A DNA stretch of 64,000 bases from Novosphingobium sp. UBA6272 (GTDB lineage Bacteria; Pseudomonadota; Alphaproteobacteria; Sphingomonadales; Sphingomonadaceae): NCBI RefSeq assembly GCF_002440635.1, contig NZ_DJUW01000003.1, forward strand, positions 114,276 through 178,275. The letters are read 5' to 3'. Each line of letters starts with the position of its first letter. The first letter of the stretch is position 1. The position numbers and the translations under genes are program-made. Shown here one piece after another: positions 32,341-40,858 of this stretch. The notes under the pieces were generated by a model. That model was not told the DNA's origin, searched no databases, and was given only the letters and a program-made list of their open reading frames with translations.

Positions 32341-33855
32341 ATGAGCGAAGCAGTGGCAGCGGCATGGCAAGTGCTTGAGAAGCTGGACAAGCCCACGCTG
32401 AAAGCGCTGTTCGCCGATCCCGCGCGGGTTCAAGCCTGGTCAAGCCGGCTCGATCTGCCCGGCGGAGCGATCCGCTTCGACTGGTCGAAGACCCACCTCG
32501 ATGCTGCCCACGGCGCGGCTTTCGTGGCGCTGGCCGATGCGGTGGGGTTCAAGGCCCGGCGTGGGGCGATGTTCGCGGGCGAGGCGATCAATGTCACCGA
32601 AGGCCGCGCGGTGGAGCATACCGCTCAGCGCGGGGTCGGACGCGATACCTCGGTCGAGGAGGCGACCGCGCTGCACCTCAGGATGAAAGGCCTGGTCGAG
32701 GCGATCCACGCCGGGGTGCTGGGCGAAGTCCGGCACCTGATCCACATCGGCATAGGCGGTTCGGCGCTTGGGCCGGCGCTGGCGCTGGATGCACTGACCC
32801 GCGATGGCGCCAAGGTCGATGTCCATGTCGTCTCGAACATCGATGGCTGCGCGCTCGAAGCCGCCTGCCGGGCCTGCGATCCCGCAACGACGATGATCGC
32901 GGTCGCCAGCAAGACCTTCACCACGACCGAAACCATGACCAACGCCGAATCCGCGCTGGCCTGGCTGCGCGAAGCCGGGGTGGCGGATCCTTATGGCCGG
33001 CTGGTGGCGCTGACCGCCAGCCCGGACAAGGCGGTCGAATGGGGGGTCGATGAAACCCGCGTCCTGCCGTTCCCGGAAAGCGTCGGCGGGCGCTATTCGC
33101 TGTGGTCGTCGATCGGCTTCCCGGTCGCGCTGGCGCTTGGCTGGGACGATTTTGCCGAGTTTCTGGATGGCGCGGCGGCGATCGACCGGCACTTCTTCGA
33201 AGCCGAAGGGCTGGACAACCTGCCGCTGCGCGCGGCCTTTGCCGATCTCTATTACGCGCGCCTTCGCCATTGCCAGACCCGCGCCTGCTTTGCCTATGAC
33301 GAGCGGCTGCGGCTGCTGCCGAGCTATCTCCAGCAGCTCGAAATGGAATCGAACGGCAAGAGCGTAAAGGCCGATGGCTCGCCGATCGACGGCCCGACCG
33401 CGCCGATCACCTGGGGCGGGGTAGGGACCGACGCGCAGCACGCGGTGTTCCAGTTGCTGCACCAGGGCAGCCACATGGTTCCGGTCGATTTCATTGCCGC
33501 GGTTATCCCCGGCGACAGCCTCGACCCGGCGCATCACCGCAACCTGTTGGCCAACTGCTTTGCCCAAGGCGCGGCGCTGATGGCCGGCAAGGACAGCAAG
33601 GACGGCGCGCGCGCCTATCCGGGCGACCGGCCCAGCGCGACGATTCTGTGCGAGGACCTCAATCCGGCCACGCTTGGCGCGCTGATCGCGTTCCACGAAC
33701 ACCGGACCTTCGCCAACGCCGTGCTGATGGAGATCAACGCCTTCGACCAGTTCGGGGTGGAACTGGGCAAGGAGATCGCCAAGTCGATCCTCGGCGGCGG
33801 GGTGCAGTTCGATGCCAGCACCGAAGCGCTGCTGGCGGAGGCGGGGATCAAGTAA
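32341..33855 (+). CDS. pgi: Glucose-6-phosphate isomerase
   Basis: Interconverts glucose-6-phosphate and fructose-6-phosphate, 504 residues. Family signatures include VEHTAQRGVGRDTS, HIGIGGSALGPALALDAL, ASKTFTTTETMTNA, GGRYSLWSSIGFP (catalytic Glu/phosphate region), QQLEMESNGKSV, WGGVGTDAQHAVFQLLHQG and FDQFGVELGKEIAKSIL. It is shorter than the E. coli enzyme, as usual in this group. The ATG at 32341 is preceded by AGGAGCGA. A gene-less repeat element (locus B) begins 5 bp after the stop. Confidence 0.96.
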   Translation: MSEAVAAAWQVLEKLDKPTLKALFADPARVQAWSSRLDLPGGAIRFDWSKTHLDAAHGAAFVALADAVGFKARRGAMFAGEAINVTEGRAVEHTAQRGVGRDTSVEEATALHLRMKGLVEAIHAGVLGEVRHLIHIGIGGSALGPALALDALTRDGAKVDVHVVSNIDGCALEAACRACDPATTMIAVASKTFTTTETMTNAESALAWLREAGVADPYGRLVALTASPDKAVEWGVDETRVLPFPESVGGRYSLWSSIGFPVALALGWDDFAEFLDGAAAIDRHFFEAEGLDNLPLRAAFADLYYARLRHCQTRACFAYDERLRLLPSYLQQLEMESNGKSVKADGSPIDGPTAPITWGGVGTDAQHAVFQLLHQGSHMVPVDFIAAVIPGDSLDPAHHRNLLANCFAQGAALMAGKDSKDGARAYPGDRPSATILCEDLNPATLGALIAFHEHRTFANAVLMEINAFDQFGVELGKEIAKSILGGGVQFDASTEALLAEAGIK

Positions 33856-33859
33856 GAAG

Positions 33860-34033
33860 GGGTTCACGCAGAGGCGCAGAGAAGAAAGGGAGGCGCAGAG
33901 ATGTTGTGCTTTTCGCCGCAGGCGCTTTCTCATGGAGCGTTCGGCAATGCGCGCGGTTTGAATAGCAGGCGGCTTCGCCGAAAGCGCTACTCCTCTGCGC
34001 CTCCCTTTCTTCTCTGCGCCTCTGCGTGAACCC
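33860..34033. repeat. Gene-less 41-bp inverted-repeat element related to the GxxExxY cassette (locus B)
   Basis: Perfect 41-bp inverted arms at 33860-33900 and 33993-34033, of the same family as locus A (outer end GGGTTCACGCAGAGGCGCAG, inner part GGGAGGCGCAGAG). The 92-bp interior has no significant reading frame and contains small palindromes around GGCTTCGCCG and CGCCGCAGGCG. Placed between pgi and gor. It looks like a non-autonomous or emptied version of the cassette at 7661. Confidence 0.8.
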
Positions 34034-34108
34034 AATCAAACACTACCTATCACTCTGACCAGCAAAACCGTTTGGCAATCCGGCCCGGTCCGCCCCATAT
34101 CCCCGTCC

Positions 34109-35455
34109 ATGACAGACTTTGACTTTGACCTGTTCGTAATCGGCGCCGGCTCGGGCGGGGTGCGCGCATCGCGGATCGCCGCTTCGCATGGTGCCCGGGT
34201 AGCCGTGGCGGAAGAGTTCCGGATCGGGGGGACCTGCGTGATCCGGGGCTGCGTGCCCAAGAAGCTGCTGGTCTATGCCAGCCACTTTGCCCACACCCTG
34301 CACGATGCGCCGACCTATGGCTGGACCCTGGGCGAGAGCAGCTTTGACTGGGCCAGGCTGCGCGATTTCGTCGCCAGCGATGTCGACCGGTTGGAGCGGG
34401 CCTATACCAACACGCTCGACAGCAACAAGGTTGAGCACTTTCACGAACGCGCGGTGGTGACCGGACCCAACACGGTGCGGCTGGCCAGGGGGCGCGAAAT
34501 CAGCGCCAAGATCATCCTGATCGCGGTCGGCGCCTGGCCGGTCATGCCAGAGATTGAGGGGGCCGAGCACTGCATCACCTCGAATGAAGTATTCCACCTG
34601 CCCGAACTGCCAAAGCGGATCGTGATCCAGGGTGCGGGCTATATCGCGCTGGAATTTGCCGGAGTGTTCAACGCGCTGGGCAGCCAGGTGACCGTGGTCA
34701 ACCGCAGCGACAAGATCCTGCGCGGCTATGACCATGACCTGACCGACCGTCTGCTGTCGATCCTGCAGGCGCGCGGGATTGAATTCGCTTTCAATCACCC
34801 GATCGAGCGGGTCAGCAAACAGGACGATGGCTCGCTGCTGGTCCGCACGGCTGGCGGAATGCTCTTCAATGCCGACGCGGTGATGGTCGCCACCGGGCGC
34901 AGGCCCAAGACCGACGGGTTGGGGCTGGAGAACGCCGGGATCACGCCGGGCGCGAACGGCGAAGTGCCGGTCGACGAATACAACCGGACGAGCTGCCCCA
35001 GCATCTATGCGGTGGGCGACGTGACCGACCGGGTCCAGCTGACCCCGGTGGCGATCCGCGAAGGCCACGCCTTTGCCGATACGGTGTTCGGCAACACGCC
35101 CCGCACCACCGCCTATGACCATATCCCCAGCGCGGTCTTCACGCAGCCGCCGATCGCTTCGGTCGGCCTGACCGAGGAGCAGGCGCGGATGGTTCACGGC
35201 CATGTGAAGGTATTCAAATCCGACTTCCGGCCGATGCAGAACATGTTCAGCGCGGCGGCCGAGCGCGGTTTTTACAAGCTGGTGGTCGATCCCCAGACCG
35301 ACATGGTGCTGGGCGTGCACATGGTCGGCCCGGATTCGCCCGAAATCCTCCAGGCCGCGGCGATTGCAGTGAAGGCCGGGCTGACCAAGGCAGACTTCGA
35401 CGCGACCGTGGCCTTGCACCCCAGTATGGCCGAGGAACTGGTGCTGATGCGCTAG
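34109..35455 (+). CDS. gor: Glutathione-disulfide reductase
   Basis: FAD- and NADPH-dependent enzyme that regenerates glutathione in the cytoplasm, 448 residues. FAD motif LFVIGAGSGGVRASRIAA, redox-active disulfide GGTCVIRGCVPKKLLVYAS (the CVIRGC form typical of the plant/alphaproteobacterial subgroup), second dinucleotide site QGAGYIALEFAGVFNALG, YAVGDVTDRVQLTPVA and the C-terminal catalytic His in VALHPSMAEELV. Length normal. The small GST at 45729 and the MAPEG protein are other glutathione-related genes in the window but are not linked to it. Confidence 0.95.
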   Translation: MTDFDFDLFVIGAGSGGVRASRIAASHGARVAVAEEFRIGGTCVIRGCVPKKLLVYASHFAHTLHDAPTYGWTLGESSFDWARLRDFVASDVDRLERAYTNTLDSNKVEHFHERAVVTGPNTVRLARGREISAKIILIAVGAWPVMPEIEGAEHCITSNEVFHLPELPKRIVIQGAGYIALEFAGVFNALGSQVTVVNRSDKILRGYDHDLTDRLLSILQARGIEFAFNHPIERVSKQDDGSLLVRTAGGMLFNADAVMVATGRRPKTDGLGLENAGITPGANGEVPVDEYNRTSCPSIYAVGDVTDRVQLTPVAIREGHAFADTVFGNTPRTTAYDHIPSAVFTQPPIASVGLTEEQARMVHGHVKVFKSDFRPMQNMFSAAAERGFYKLVVDPQTDMVLGVHMVGPDSPEILQAAAIAVKAGLTKADFDATVALHPSMAEELVLMR

Positions 35456-35512
35456 GTTGCATTCCGCAACCAATCCACTAGGCTCCCCGCGATAACGATT
35501 GGGGAGAATGCA

Positions 35513-36235
35513 ATGCAGCTGGCCGGCAAGACCGTGCTCGTCACCGGTGCGACCGACGGGATCGGCGCGCACCTGATCCGCCAGTTGCGCAGCAAGGGCG
35601 CGACCGTGATCGCCTCGGGCCGCAATCCCGAACGCTGCGCCGCCACCCGCGCCGATGGCTTTGAGGTGATCCAGGCCGATCTCTCTTCGCCTGCCGGGGT
35701 CGATGCATTGCTGGCGGGGCTGGGGGACCGTCCGATCGACGTGCTGCTCAACAACGCCGGGGTTGGCACCAATTATGACTTTCGCAGCGGCGAAGTTGAC
35801 CTGCCCGGGGCAGAGCAAACCTATTACCTCAACCTCCACGCCCCGACCCAGCTGATCGCGCGGCTGATGCCGGTGCTGAAGGCTCGCGGCGAGGCAATGA
35901 TCGTCAACGTCACCTCGGGCCTCGCGCTCGCCCCCAATGCCGGATCACCGGTCTATTGTGCCAGCAAGGCCGGGCTGCGGTCATACACCCTGGCCCTGCG
36001 TGCCCAGCTGAAGGGCACCGGGATCACGGTGGTTGAGGCCTTGCCGCCGCTGGTCGATACCCAGATGACCGCGGGGCGCGGCAGCAACAAGATGGCGCCG
36101 GCCGAATGCGCCCGGCAGATCGTGACTGGGATGGAACGCGGGAGCGAGACGATCAACGTCGGCATGGTCAAGCTGCTGCAGCTGGTCCACTCGATCTCGC
36201 CCGCACTGGCGCGCGCAATCATGATCCGGTTCTAA
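35513..36235 (+). CDS. SDR family oxidoreductase (DltE-like)
   Basis: Classical short-chain dehydrogenase/reductase, 240 residues. Nucleotide-binding TGATDGIG at the N-terminus, DVLLNNAGVG, catalytic Ser in VNVTSGLA and the YxxxK pair in YCASKAG. Substrate unknown. The most similar known group includes DltE-like proteins. GGGGAG precedes the ATG at 35513. The truncated copy of an epimerase start (36250) follows 14 bp after the stop with a good ribosome binding site, so originally this gene was probably followed directly by the epimerase now at 37449. Confidence 0.88.
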   Translation: MQLAGKTVLVTGATDGIGAHLIRQLRSKGATVIASGRNPERCAATRADGFEVIQADLSSPAGVDALLAGLGDRPIDVLLNNAGVGTNYDFRSGEVDLPGAEQTYYLNLHAPTQLIARLMPVLKARGEAMIVNVTSGLALAPNAGSPVYCASKAGLRSYTLALRAQLKGTGITVVEALPPLVDTQMTAGRGSNKMAPAECARQIVTGMERGSETINVGMVKLLQLVHSISPALARAIMIRF

Positions 36236-36249
36236 AGGGGAGAAGGCAT

Positions 36250-36321
36250 ATGGCAGGCACCGTATTTGTTTCCGGGGGCAGCGGTTACATTGCCGGGTTC
36301 CTGATCCGCAATCAGGTCTGA
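36250..36321 (+). pseudogene. Truncated 5' copy of the downstream epimerase gene ('ghost start')
   Basis: The frame reads MAGTVFVSGGSGYIAGFLIR and then stops after three more residues. These first 20 residues are identical to those of the intact epimerase at 37449. On DNA level 36245-36309 and 37444-37508 agree at about 61 of 65 positions, and all four differences within codons are synonymous third positions. The fragment keeps its ATG and an upstream GGGGAGAAGG. It therefore is a remnant of a diverged allele, not a fresh duplication. Confidence 0.85.
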
Positions 36322-36412
36322 TAAACCGAATTCGAAGCGATCGTTGCTGCGCCAGGGCGCGTTGCTGGCTCAGCTCTATTCAGTTAGCCTGCTTGGCGAA
36401 GGAGTAGACCCT

Positions 36413-37384
36413 ATGGCAAACTGGTCATTTCGTGCACTGATGGCGGGTATCTTCGTGCTGGGCCTTGGTGCCAGTGCTGTTGATGCAGGCACCGAATTTC
36501 CAAGCGAAATCAAATGCCCGGTGGGAGGTGAGAAATTCAAGTTCAGCGCGCGTTTGGCTTGGACCGAATATGGCAAGAGGCCGGATGGCAAGGTCTACAG
36601 CAATTGGATCTCGCCAAGGCCTTTGGCGGAGTGCCCAACCAACAAACTCTTGATAGTCGGCGAATACAGCAAGGAAGATATAAAGAAGTTGGCCCCGCTG
36701 ATTGCAAGCGCCGAATACCTTGAAATCCGAAAGAATGAGTCGCCATACTATGGTGCTGCGTGGATGATGCGTAAGCTGGGACGTGATCCCAAGATCGTAT
36801 TCGCGATGTTGCAACGCGCTGCCTGGGAGTCTGACGCGCAACCTGAGCGCAAGAAGCGGTACCAGCGCGAAATGGTCGATGCAGCAAAGGCTCTCGCGAG
36901 TGCCGAAGCGCCTGACTCAATGCAAAGCTGGCAGCTGAACTGGATGATGGTCAATGGCCTGCGCGAGCTGGGCGCATTCGATGAGGCCATTATGGCTATG
37001 AACGCGCTTCCGCTTGCAAAGCTTGACGTAGCTGTTCCGGAGAAAGTGTTCGGTGAGCCTGCGATTATCGAGGAAACCGCGTCACCATTGCCCGGCATTC
37101 CCCCGGTTAAGCGCAAGCGCGAAAACGTGCTCAACACCCAGGCTATCGATGAGGCGAAGACTCGCCGCTTCCTGTTCAAGGGCTTTTCCGCCCATAGGTT
37201 GCTAGTTGCCGAGCGCAACACCGGGTCCGAGCCGGTCACGCTCGTCCCAGAACGCGAGGCGCTGCGCCGCTGCAAATGGTTCGCGGGCAGCCTGACTGCT
37301 TCTGAGACGGCATTCTGTCAGGAACCGTCTTTCGCCGCCAAGGTAAAGACATACGCTGGTCCGAAGGACAGCAATTACAATTGA
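36413..37384 (+). CDS. Exported protein of unknown function (inserted gene)
   Basis: A 323-residue protein with a signal peptide (about 1-26, MANWSFRALMAGIFVLGLG). The mature part begins with EIKCPVGGEKFKFSA, which resembles half of a Cys-type metal or disulfide motif. The middle is helical with TPR-like heptads (MMRKLGRDPKIVFAMLQRAA, WQLNWMMVNGLRELGAFDEA), and two further cysteines lie near the C-terminus (RRCKWF, AFCQEP). I do not recognise the family. GC content and codon choice are visibly lower in G/C than in the neighbours. The ATG at 36413 has GAAGGAG upstream; the frame opens 69 bp earlier, but that part lacks a signal. It lies between the ghost start and the intact epimerase, as if inserted there. 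Confidence 0.72.
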   Translation: MANWSFRALMAGIFVLGLGASAVDAGTEFPSEIKCPVGGEKFKFSARLAWTEYGKRPDGKVYSNWISPRPLAECPTNKLLIVGEYSKEDIKKLAPLIASAEYLEIRKNESPYYGAAWMMRKLGRDPKIVFAMLQRAAWESDAQPERKKRYQREMVDAAKALASAEAPDSMQSWQLNWMMVNGLRELGAFDEAIMAMNALPLAKLDVAVPEKVFGEPAIIEETASPLPGIPPVKRKRENVLNTQAIDEAKTRRFLFKGFSAHRLLVAERNTGSEPVTLVPEREALRRCKWFAGSLTASETAFCQEPSFAAKVKTYAGPKDSNYN

Positions 37385-37448
37385 TTCGGCAATCGATTGC
37401 TTCGCTACGCTCGCAAGAACGAGCGTTGCAAGAAAAGGAGACCGGCAT

Positions 37449-38465
37449 ATGGCAGGCACGGTATTTGTTTCGGGGGGCAGCGGCTACATCGCCGGGTTCC
37501 TGATCCGGCAGCTGATTGCCGAGGGCTGGACGGTCCACACCACGATCCGCAACCTGGCGCGCGAGAGCGAGGTCAGGGACAGCCTTGGGGTCGATAATAC
37601 CAAGCTGAAGTTCTTCGCGGCGGACCTGCACAGCGATGCCGGCTGGGCCGAGGCGATGGCCGGATGCAGCCACGCCGCGCACGTTGCCTCGCCGCTCCCG
37701 GCCGACAAGCCCAAGCATGAGGATGACCTGATCGTTCCGGCCCGCGATGGCGCGCTCCGCGCGCTGAAGGCGGCCAAGACGGCGGGGATCAAGCGGTTCG
37801 TCATGACCAGCTCGATGGCCGCGATCGCCTATGGCCACGGCCCGGGGAAATCGGTGTTCACCGAGGCCGACTGGACCGATCCGACCAGCCCCGATGCCTA
37901 TCCCTACGTTCGCTCCAAGACCATCGCCGAACGCGCCGCGCGCGATTGGGTGGCGGCCGAAGGGGGCGACATGGAATTCTGCACGGTCAATCCCTCGTTG
38001 GTGCTGGGCCCGCTGCAATCGGGTGATTTCTCGACCTCATTGGAAGCGATCAAGAAGCTGCTTGAAGGCTCGATGCCGGGCATGCCCAACCTCGGCTTCG
38101 GGATCGTCGACGTGCGCGATGTCGCCGACATGCATGTCCGCTGCCTGACCGCTCCGAACATGGCGGGCGAGCGGTTCGTCTGCTCGGGTCCGTTCCTGAT
38201 GCTGGAAGATGTCGCCGCGATCCTGCGCGAAGGACTGGGCCCGCAAGCGCGCAAGGTGCCCAAGTTGAAGCTGCCCAACTGGCTGGTGCGGATCGCCGCG
38301 CGGTTCGATCCGGTGATCGGCCAGGTCATCGGCGAACTTGGCAAGCGCCGCGAAAGCCCGCCGAACCACGCCCGCGACGTCCTCGGCTGGGTCCCGCGCC
38401 CGGTGGAAGAGAGCATTCTGGATACCGCCCGCGACATGATCCGGCTGGGGATCGTGAAGGTTTGA
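37449..38465 (+). CDS. NAD(P)-dependent epimerase/dihydroflavonol reductase-like protein
   Basis: Extended SDR protein, 338 residues. The Rossmann motif VSGGSGYIAGFLIRQL opens the chain, followed by AAHVASPLPADKP, VMTSSMAAIAYG and YVRSKTIAE (YxxxK), and VRDVADMHVRCLT as in dihydroflavonol-4-reductase or aldehyde reductases. Substrate not known. The start (ATG at 37449, AAAAGGAGA upstream) is duplicated at 36250. The gene is followed by the DUF2975/HTH pair. Confidence 0.88.
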   Translation: MAGTVFVSGGSGYIAGFLIRQLIAEGWTVHTTIRNLARESEVRDSLGVDNTKLKFFAADLHSDAGWAEAMAGCSHAAHVASPLPADKPKHEDDLIVPARDGALRALKAAKTAGIKRFVMTSSMAAIAYGHGPGKSVFTEADWTDPTSPDAYPYVRSKTIAERAARDWVAAEGGDMEFCTVNPSLVLGPLQSGDFSTSLEAIKKLLEGSMPGMPNLGFGIVDVRDVADMHVRCLTAPNMAGERFVCSGPFLMLEDVAAILREGLGPQARKVPKLKLPNWLVRIAARFDPVIGQVIGELGKRRESPPNHARDVLGWVPRPVEESILDTARDMIRLGIVKV

Positions 38466-38508
38466 GGGCGTTTCGCCGGGCGGACCATCACAGCATTGCG
38501 TGATAAAA

Positions 38509-38525
38509 TTTATGTAAAACATAAA
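38509..38525. promoter_or_regulatory. AT-rich operator-like dyad before the DUF2975/HTH pair
   Basis: TTTATGT-AAA-ACATAAA at 38509-38525 is a perfect 7-bp dyad in an unusually AT-rich stretch (38500-38530), about 65 bp upstream of the DUF2975 start. The position fits an operator for the small HTH protein encoded by the second gene. Confidence 0.5.
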
Positions 38526-38589
38526 ATAACTGTTGCTAGACATAATCGCGCTGCTAGATCGGTCAATGACTGATTCGAAGGAGGCGTGC

Positions 38590-39213
38590 ATGGGTGCTCG
38601 GTTGATCAAGCGGGTGGTGGAGTTGGCCATCGGCCTCGCCGCCGTGGCGATGCTGATTGTAACGGTTCGCGGGGCAGCCTTGCTGTTCACCGGCACATCA
38701 AGCCCGGCTGTCTGGCCGGTCACCACCGACAGTCCGGCCGTTGAGGCTTTGCCGGGCACGGCCAGCATCAGCTGGTCGCATGGCAGCCTGGCCGTTGCCG
38801 ACCAGCCCTGGGTGCAGTGGTCCGATCTGATCGCCCAGTGCATCACGCTGGGTCTGGCGATCTGGGCCTTGCTCTTCCTGCGGCGGTTGCTGGTCCGGTT
38901 CGCGCACGGCGAGTTCCTGCTGGCCGAGAACGTAACCAGCCTGCGCCGGATCGGCGCGGTCCTGCTCGCCAGCTGCGCGGTATCGCTGGTCGGGGCCTTC
39001 CTGCTCCAGCCGCTGCTGCTCGGCCAGATCGACAGCCCGGGCACCATGGTGCTGCACCCGTCGCTGTCGTGGGGTGTTCCGGGCAAGACCAACATCTGGC
39101 TGGACTATGAAGTGCCGATCGGCACTGCGCTGCTTGCCGGCTTGGCGCTCTTGTTCGCCGAAGCGCTGAAATCGGGCATCGCCTACCGCGAAGACAGCGA
39201 AGGGGTGCTCTGA
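38590..39213 (+). CDS. DUF2975 family membrane protein
   Basis: A 207-residue membrane protein with four hydrophobic segments (about 9-30, 80-100, 120-143 and 170-190) and the DUF2975-type stretch FLLAENVTSLRRIGAVLLASC. The family is of unknown function and is regularly encoded beside a small Cro/C1-type HTH protein, as here. The ATG at 38590 has GAAGGAGG six bases upstream and is preferred over the open frame from 38533. The stop overlaps the HTH start (TGATG). Confidence 0.82.
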   Translation: MGARLIKRVVELAIGLAAVAMLIVTVRGAALLFTGTSSPAVWPVTTDSPAVEALPGTASISWSHGSLAVADQPWVQWSDLIAQCITLGLAIWALLFLRRLLVRFAHGEFLLAENVTSLRRIGAVLLASCAVSLVGAFLLQPLLLGQIDSPGTMVLHPSLSWGVPGKTNIWLDYEVPIGTALLAGLALLFAEALKSGIAYREDSEGVL

Positions 39214-39443
39214 TGGCGATCGTCACCAACCTCGATGTGATGATGGCGCGGCGCAAAGTCAGCCTGAAAGACCTGGCCGAGCGGATCGGCATGTCGATGA
39301 CCAACCTCTCCCTGCTCAAGACCGGCAAGGTTCACGGGGTTCGCTATCGGACGATGGAGGCGCTCTGCCGCGAACTCGATTGCCAGCCGGGCGACCTGTT
39401 CGAATACCGGCCCGATGCGGACGCACCGGGCGAGGGCGGCTAG
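39213..39443 (+). CDS. Small Cro/C1-type (XRE) transcriptional regulator
   Basis: A 76-residue protein consisting almost only of a helix-turn-helix domain (RRKVSLKDLAERIGMSMTNL, LLKTGKVHGVRYRTMEALCR, then the YozG-like ending CQPGDLFEYRPD). It is translationally coupled to the DUF2975 gene by TGATG overlap. By analogy with other DUF2975/HTH pairs it probably regulates its own operon, perhaps at the dyad at 38509, with DUF2975 as membrane partner. That partnership is inference from gene context. Confidence 0.88.
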   Translation: MAIVTNLDVMMARRKVSLKDLAERIGMSMTNLSLLKTGKVHGVRYRTMEALCRELDCQPGDLFEYRPDADAPGEGG

Positions 39444-39446
39444 GGC

Positions 39447-40847
39447 CTAGCCCACCCGATACGGCACAACCCCGCGCTGGTCGGGGTCGACGCTGATCGG
39501 GCGGTCGCTGGGCGGGAAGGCGCGCTGGTCGCAATCGGCGCGGGGGCAAATCCGGCAGCTTACCCCGATCCGGGTCGCGGCCTGTGCGGCGGTCAGGTCG
39601 AGGCCATCGGCATAGACGAATTCGCTGGCGTGCTCGGCCTCGCAGCCCAGCGCCACGGCATAGCGGCGCGGCGCGCGCTGGTACGATCCGCTCGGCTTGA
39701 CCAGCCCCTTGGCCATCGAGACATAGCGCACCCCGTCGGGCGTCTCGGCCAGCTGAACCAGGATCCGGTCGGGGATCGCCACCGCCTCGTGGACGATCCA
39801 CAGCGGACAGGCCCCGCCGAACCGGGCGAATTGCAGGCGGGTGGCGGAATGGCGCTTGGTGATGTTGCCGGCCATGTCGACCCGGCAGAAGAAGAACGGC
39901 ACGCCCTTGGCGTCATCGCGCTGCAAGGTCGAAAGCCGGTGGCAAGTCTGCTCGAAACTGGTCCCGAACAGCTGCGCCAACCGGTCGATATCGTGCCGCA
40001 CCGCGCGCGCCTCGGCGCGGAACCGCCGATAGGGCATCAGCAGCGCGCCGGCGGCATAGTTGCACAGGCCGACGAACAGCAATTGCCGCGAAGCCGCACT
40101 GTTAAGCCGGGCCTGCTCGACCACCGCCGCGATCTCGTCCTTCAGCGCCAAGGCAGCGAGCTGGTGCGCGAGCTGGAACCGGCGGCTTTCGGCGGGCTGG
40201 CCTGGATCGACCGTCAGGTGGCCCATTTCGGCATCGTAGGAGCGCAGCCCCTGCAATCCGGAATAGATCAGCGAAATCGACAGCGCGTCCTTCAGGTAAG
40301 CCTCGATCGCGCCGGTTTCCGGAGTGAAGCTGCCGAGCTGCGCGGCCAGCGCCTCGGCCGCGCGGTCCAGGCTGTCGACGTAGTTGTTTTCGAGGTGGAA
40401 CCAGTCGCGGACTTCCTCCCACGGCAGGCGGGCGATCGATCCGGTCTCGGCCGAAAGCGCCTCGTCGACCATGGCGAGCCGCTGCCCCGCGCGGCGATAG
40501 GCTTCGTGCAGCGCGATGAAGCGCTCGGCCAGGGCCGGCTGCTGCTCGGCAAAGCGGGCGAGCTGGGCGGCGTCCATCGGCTCGGCGAACAAGGGATCGG
40601 CATTGGCCTCGCGCAGCGCCGCCACCCGGGTCTCGGCATCTCCAGCACCAATCTCGCGCCAGTCGAGCGGGAAGACCCGGCTGAGCCGCTCGACCAGTGC
40701 CGGGGTTAGCGGGCGGTCGTCATTCTCCAGCTGCGAGAGGTAGGAGGTGCTGATCGCCAGCAGCTCGCCCATCGCAGCCTGGTTGAGCCCCCGCTCCGCG
40801 CGAAGCGCCTTCAGTCTCTCCCCTGCGAAAATGCGACGTTTGATCAT
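39447..40847 (-). CDS. pccR: Short-chain acyl-CoA regulator, PccR/ScfR type
   Basis: Transcription factor of the ScfR family, 466 residues; the Rhodobacter member PccR controls propionyl-CoA carboxylase. The XRE-type HTH is at about 9-62 (RLKALRAERGLNQAAMGELL, STSYLSQLENDDRPLTPALV). An IrrE/ImmA-like central part has QLAHQLAALALKDEI in place of the metalloprotease HExxH, so peptidase activity is not expected. The C-terminal DUF2083-type domain has PFFFCRVDMAGNITKRHSA and the cysteines CRICPRADC. The ATG at 40847 matches family N-termini (MIKRRIFAGERL). It is divergent from pccB, and the shared 196-bp region carries TTTGCAAA sites and a palindromic repeat. Confidence 0.92.
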   Translation of the reverse strand: MIKRRIFAGERLKALRAERGLNQAAMGELLAISTSYLSQLENDDRPLTPALVERLSRVFPLDWREIGAGDAETRVAALREANADPLFAEPMDAAQLARFAEQQPALAERFIALHEAYRRAGQRLAMVDEALSAETGSIARLPWEEVRDWFHLENNYVDSLDRAAEALAAQLGSFTPETGAIEAYLKDALSISLIYSGLQGLRSYDAEMGHLTVDPGQPAESRRFQLAHQLAALALKDEIAAVVEQARLNSAASRQLLFVGLCNYAAGALLMPYRRFRAEARAVRHDIDRLAQLFGTSFEQTCHRLSTLQRDDAKGVPFFFCRVDMAGNITKRHSATRLQFARFGGACPLWIVHEAVAIPDRILVQLAETPDGVRYVSMAKGLVKPSGSYQRAPRRYAVALGCEAEHASEFVYADGLDLTAAQAATRIGVSCRICPRADCDQRAFPPSDRPISVDPDQRGVVPYRVG

Positions 40848-40858
40848 GATTGAAACCC

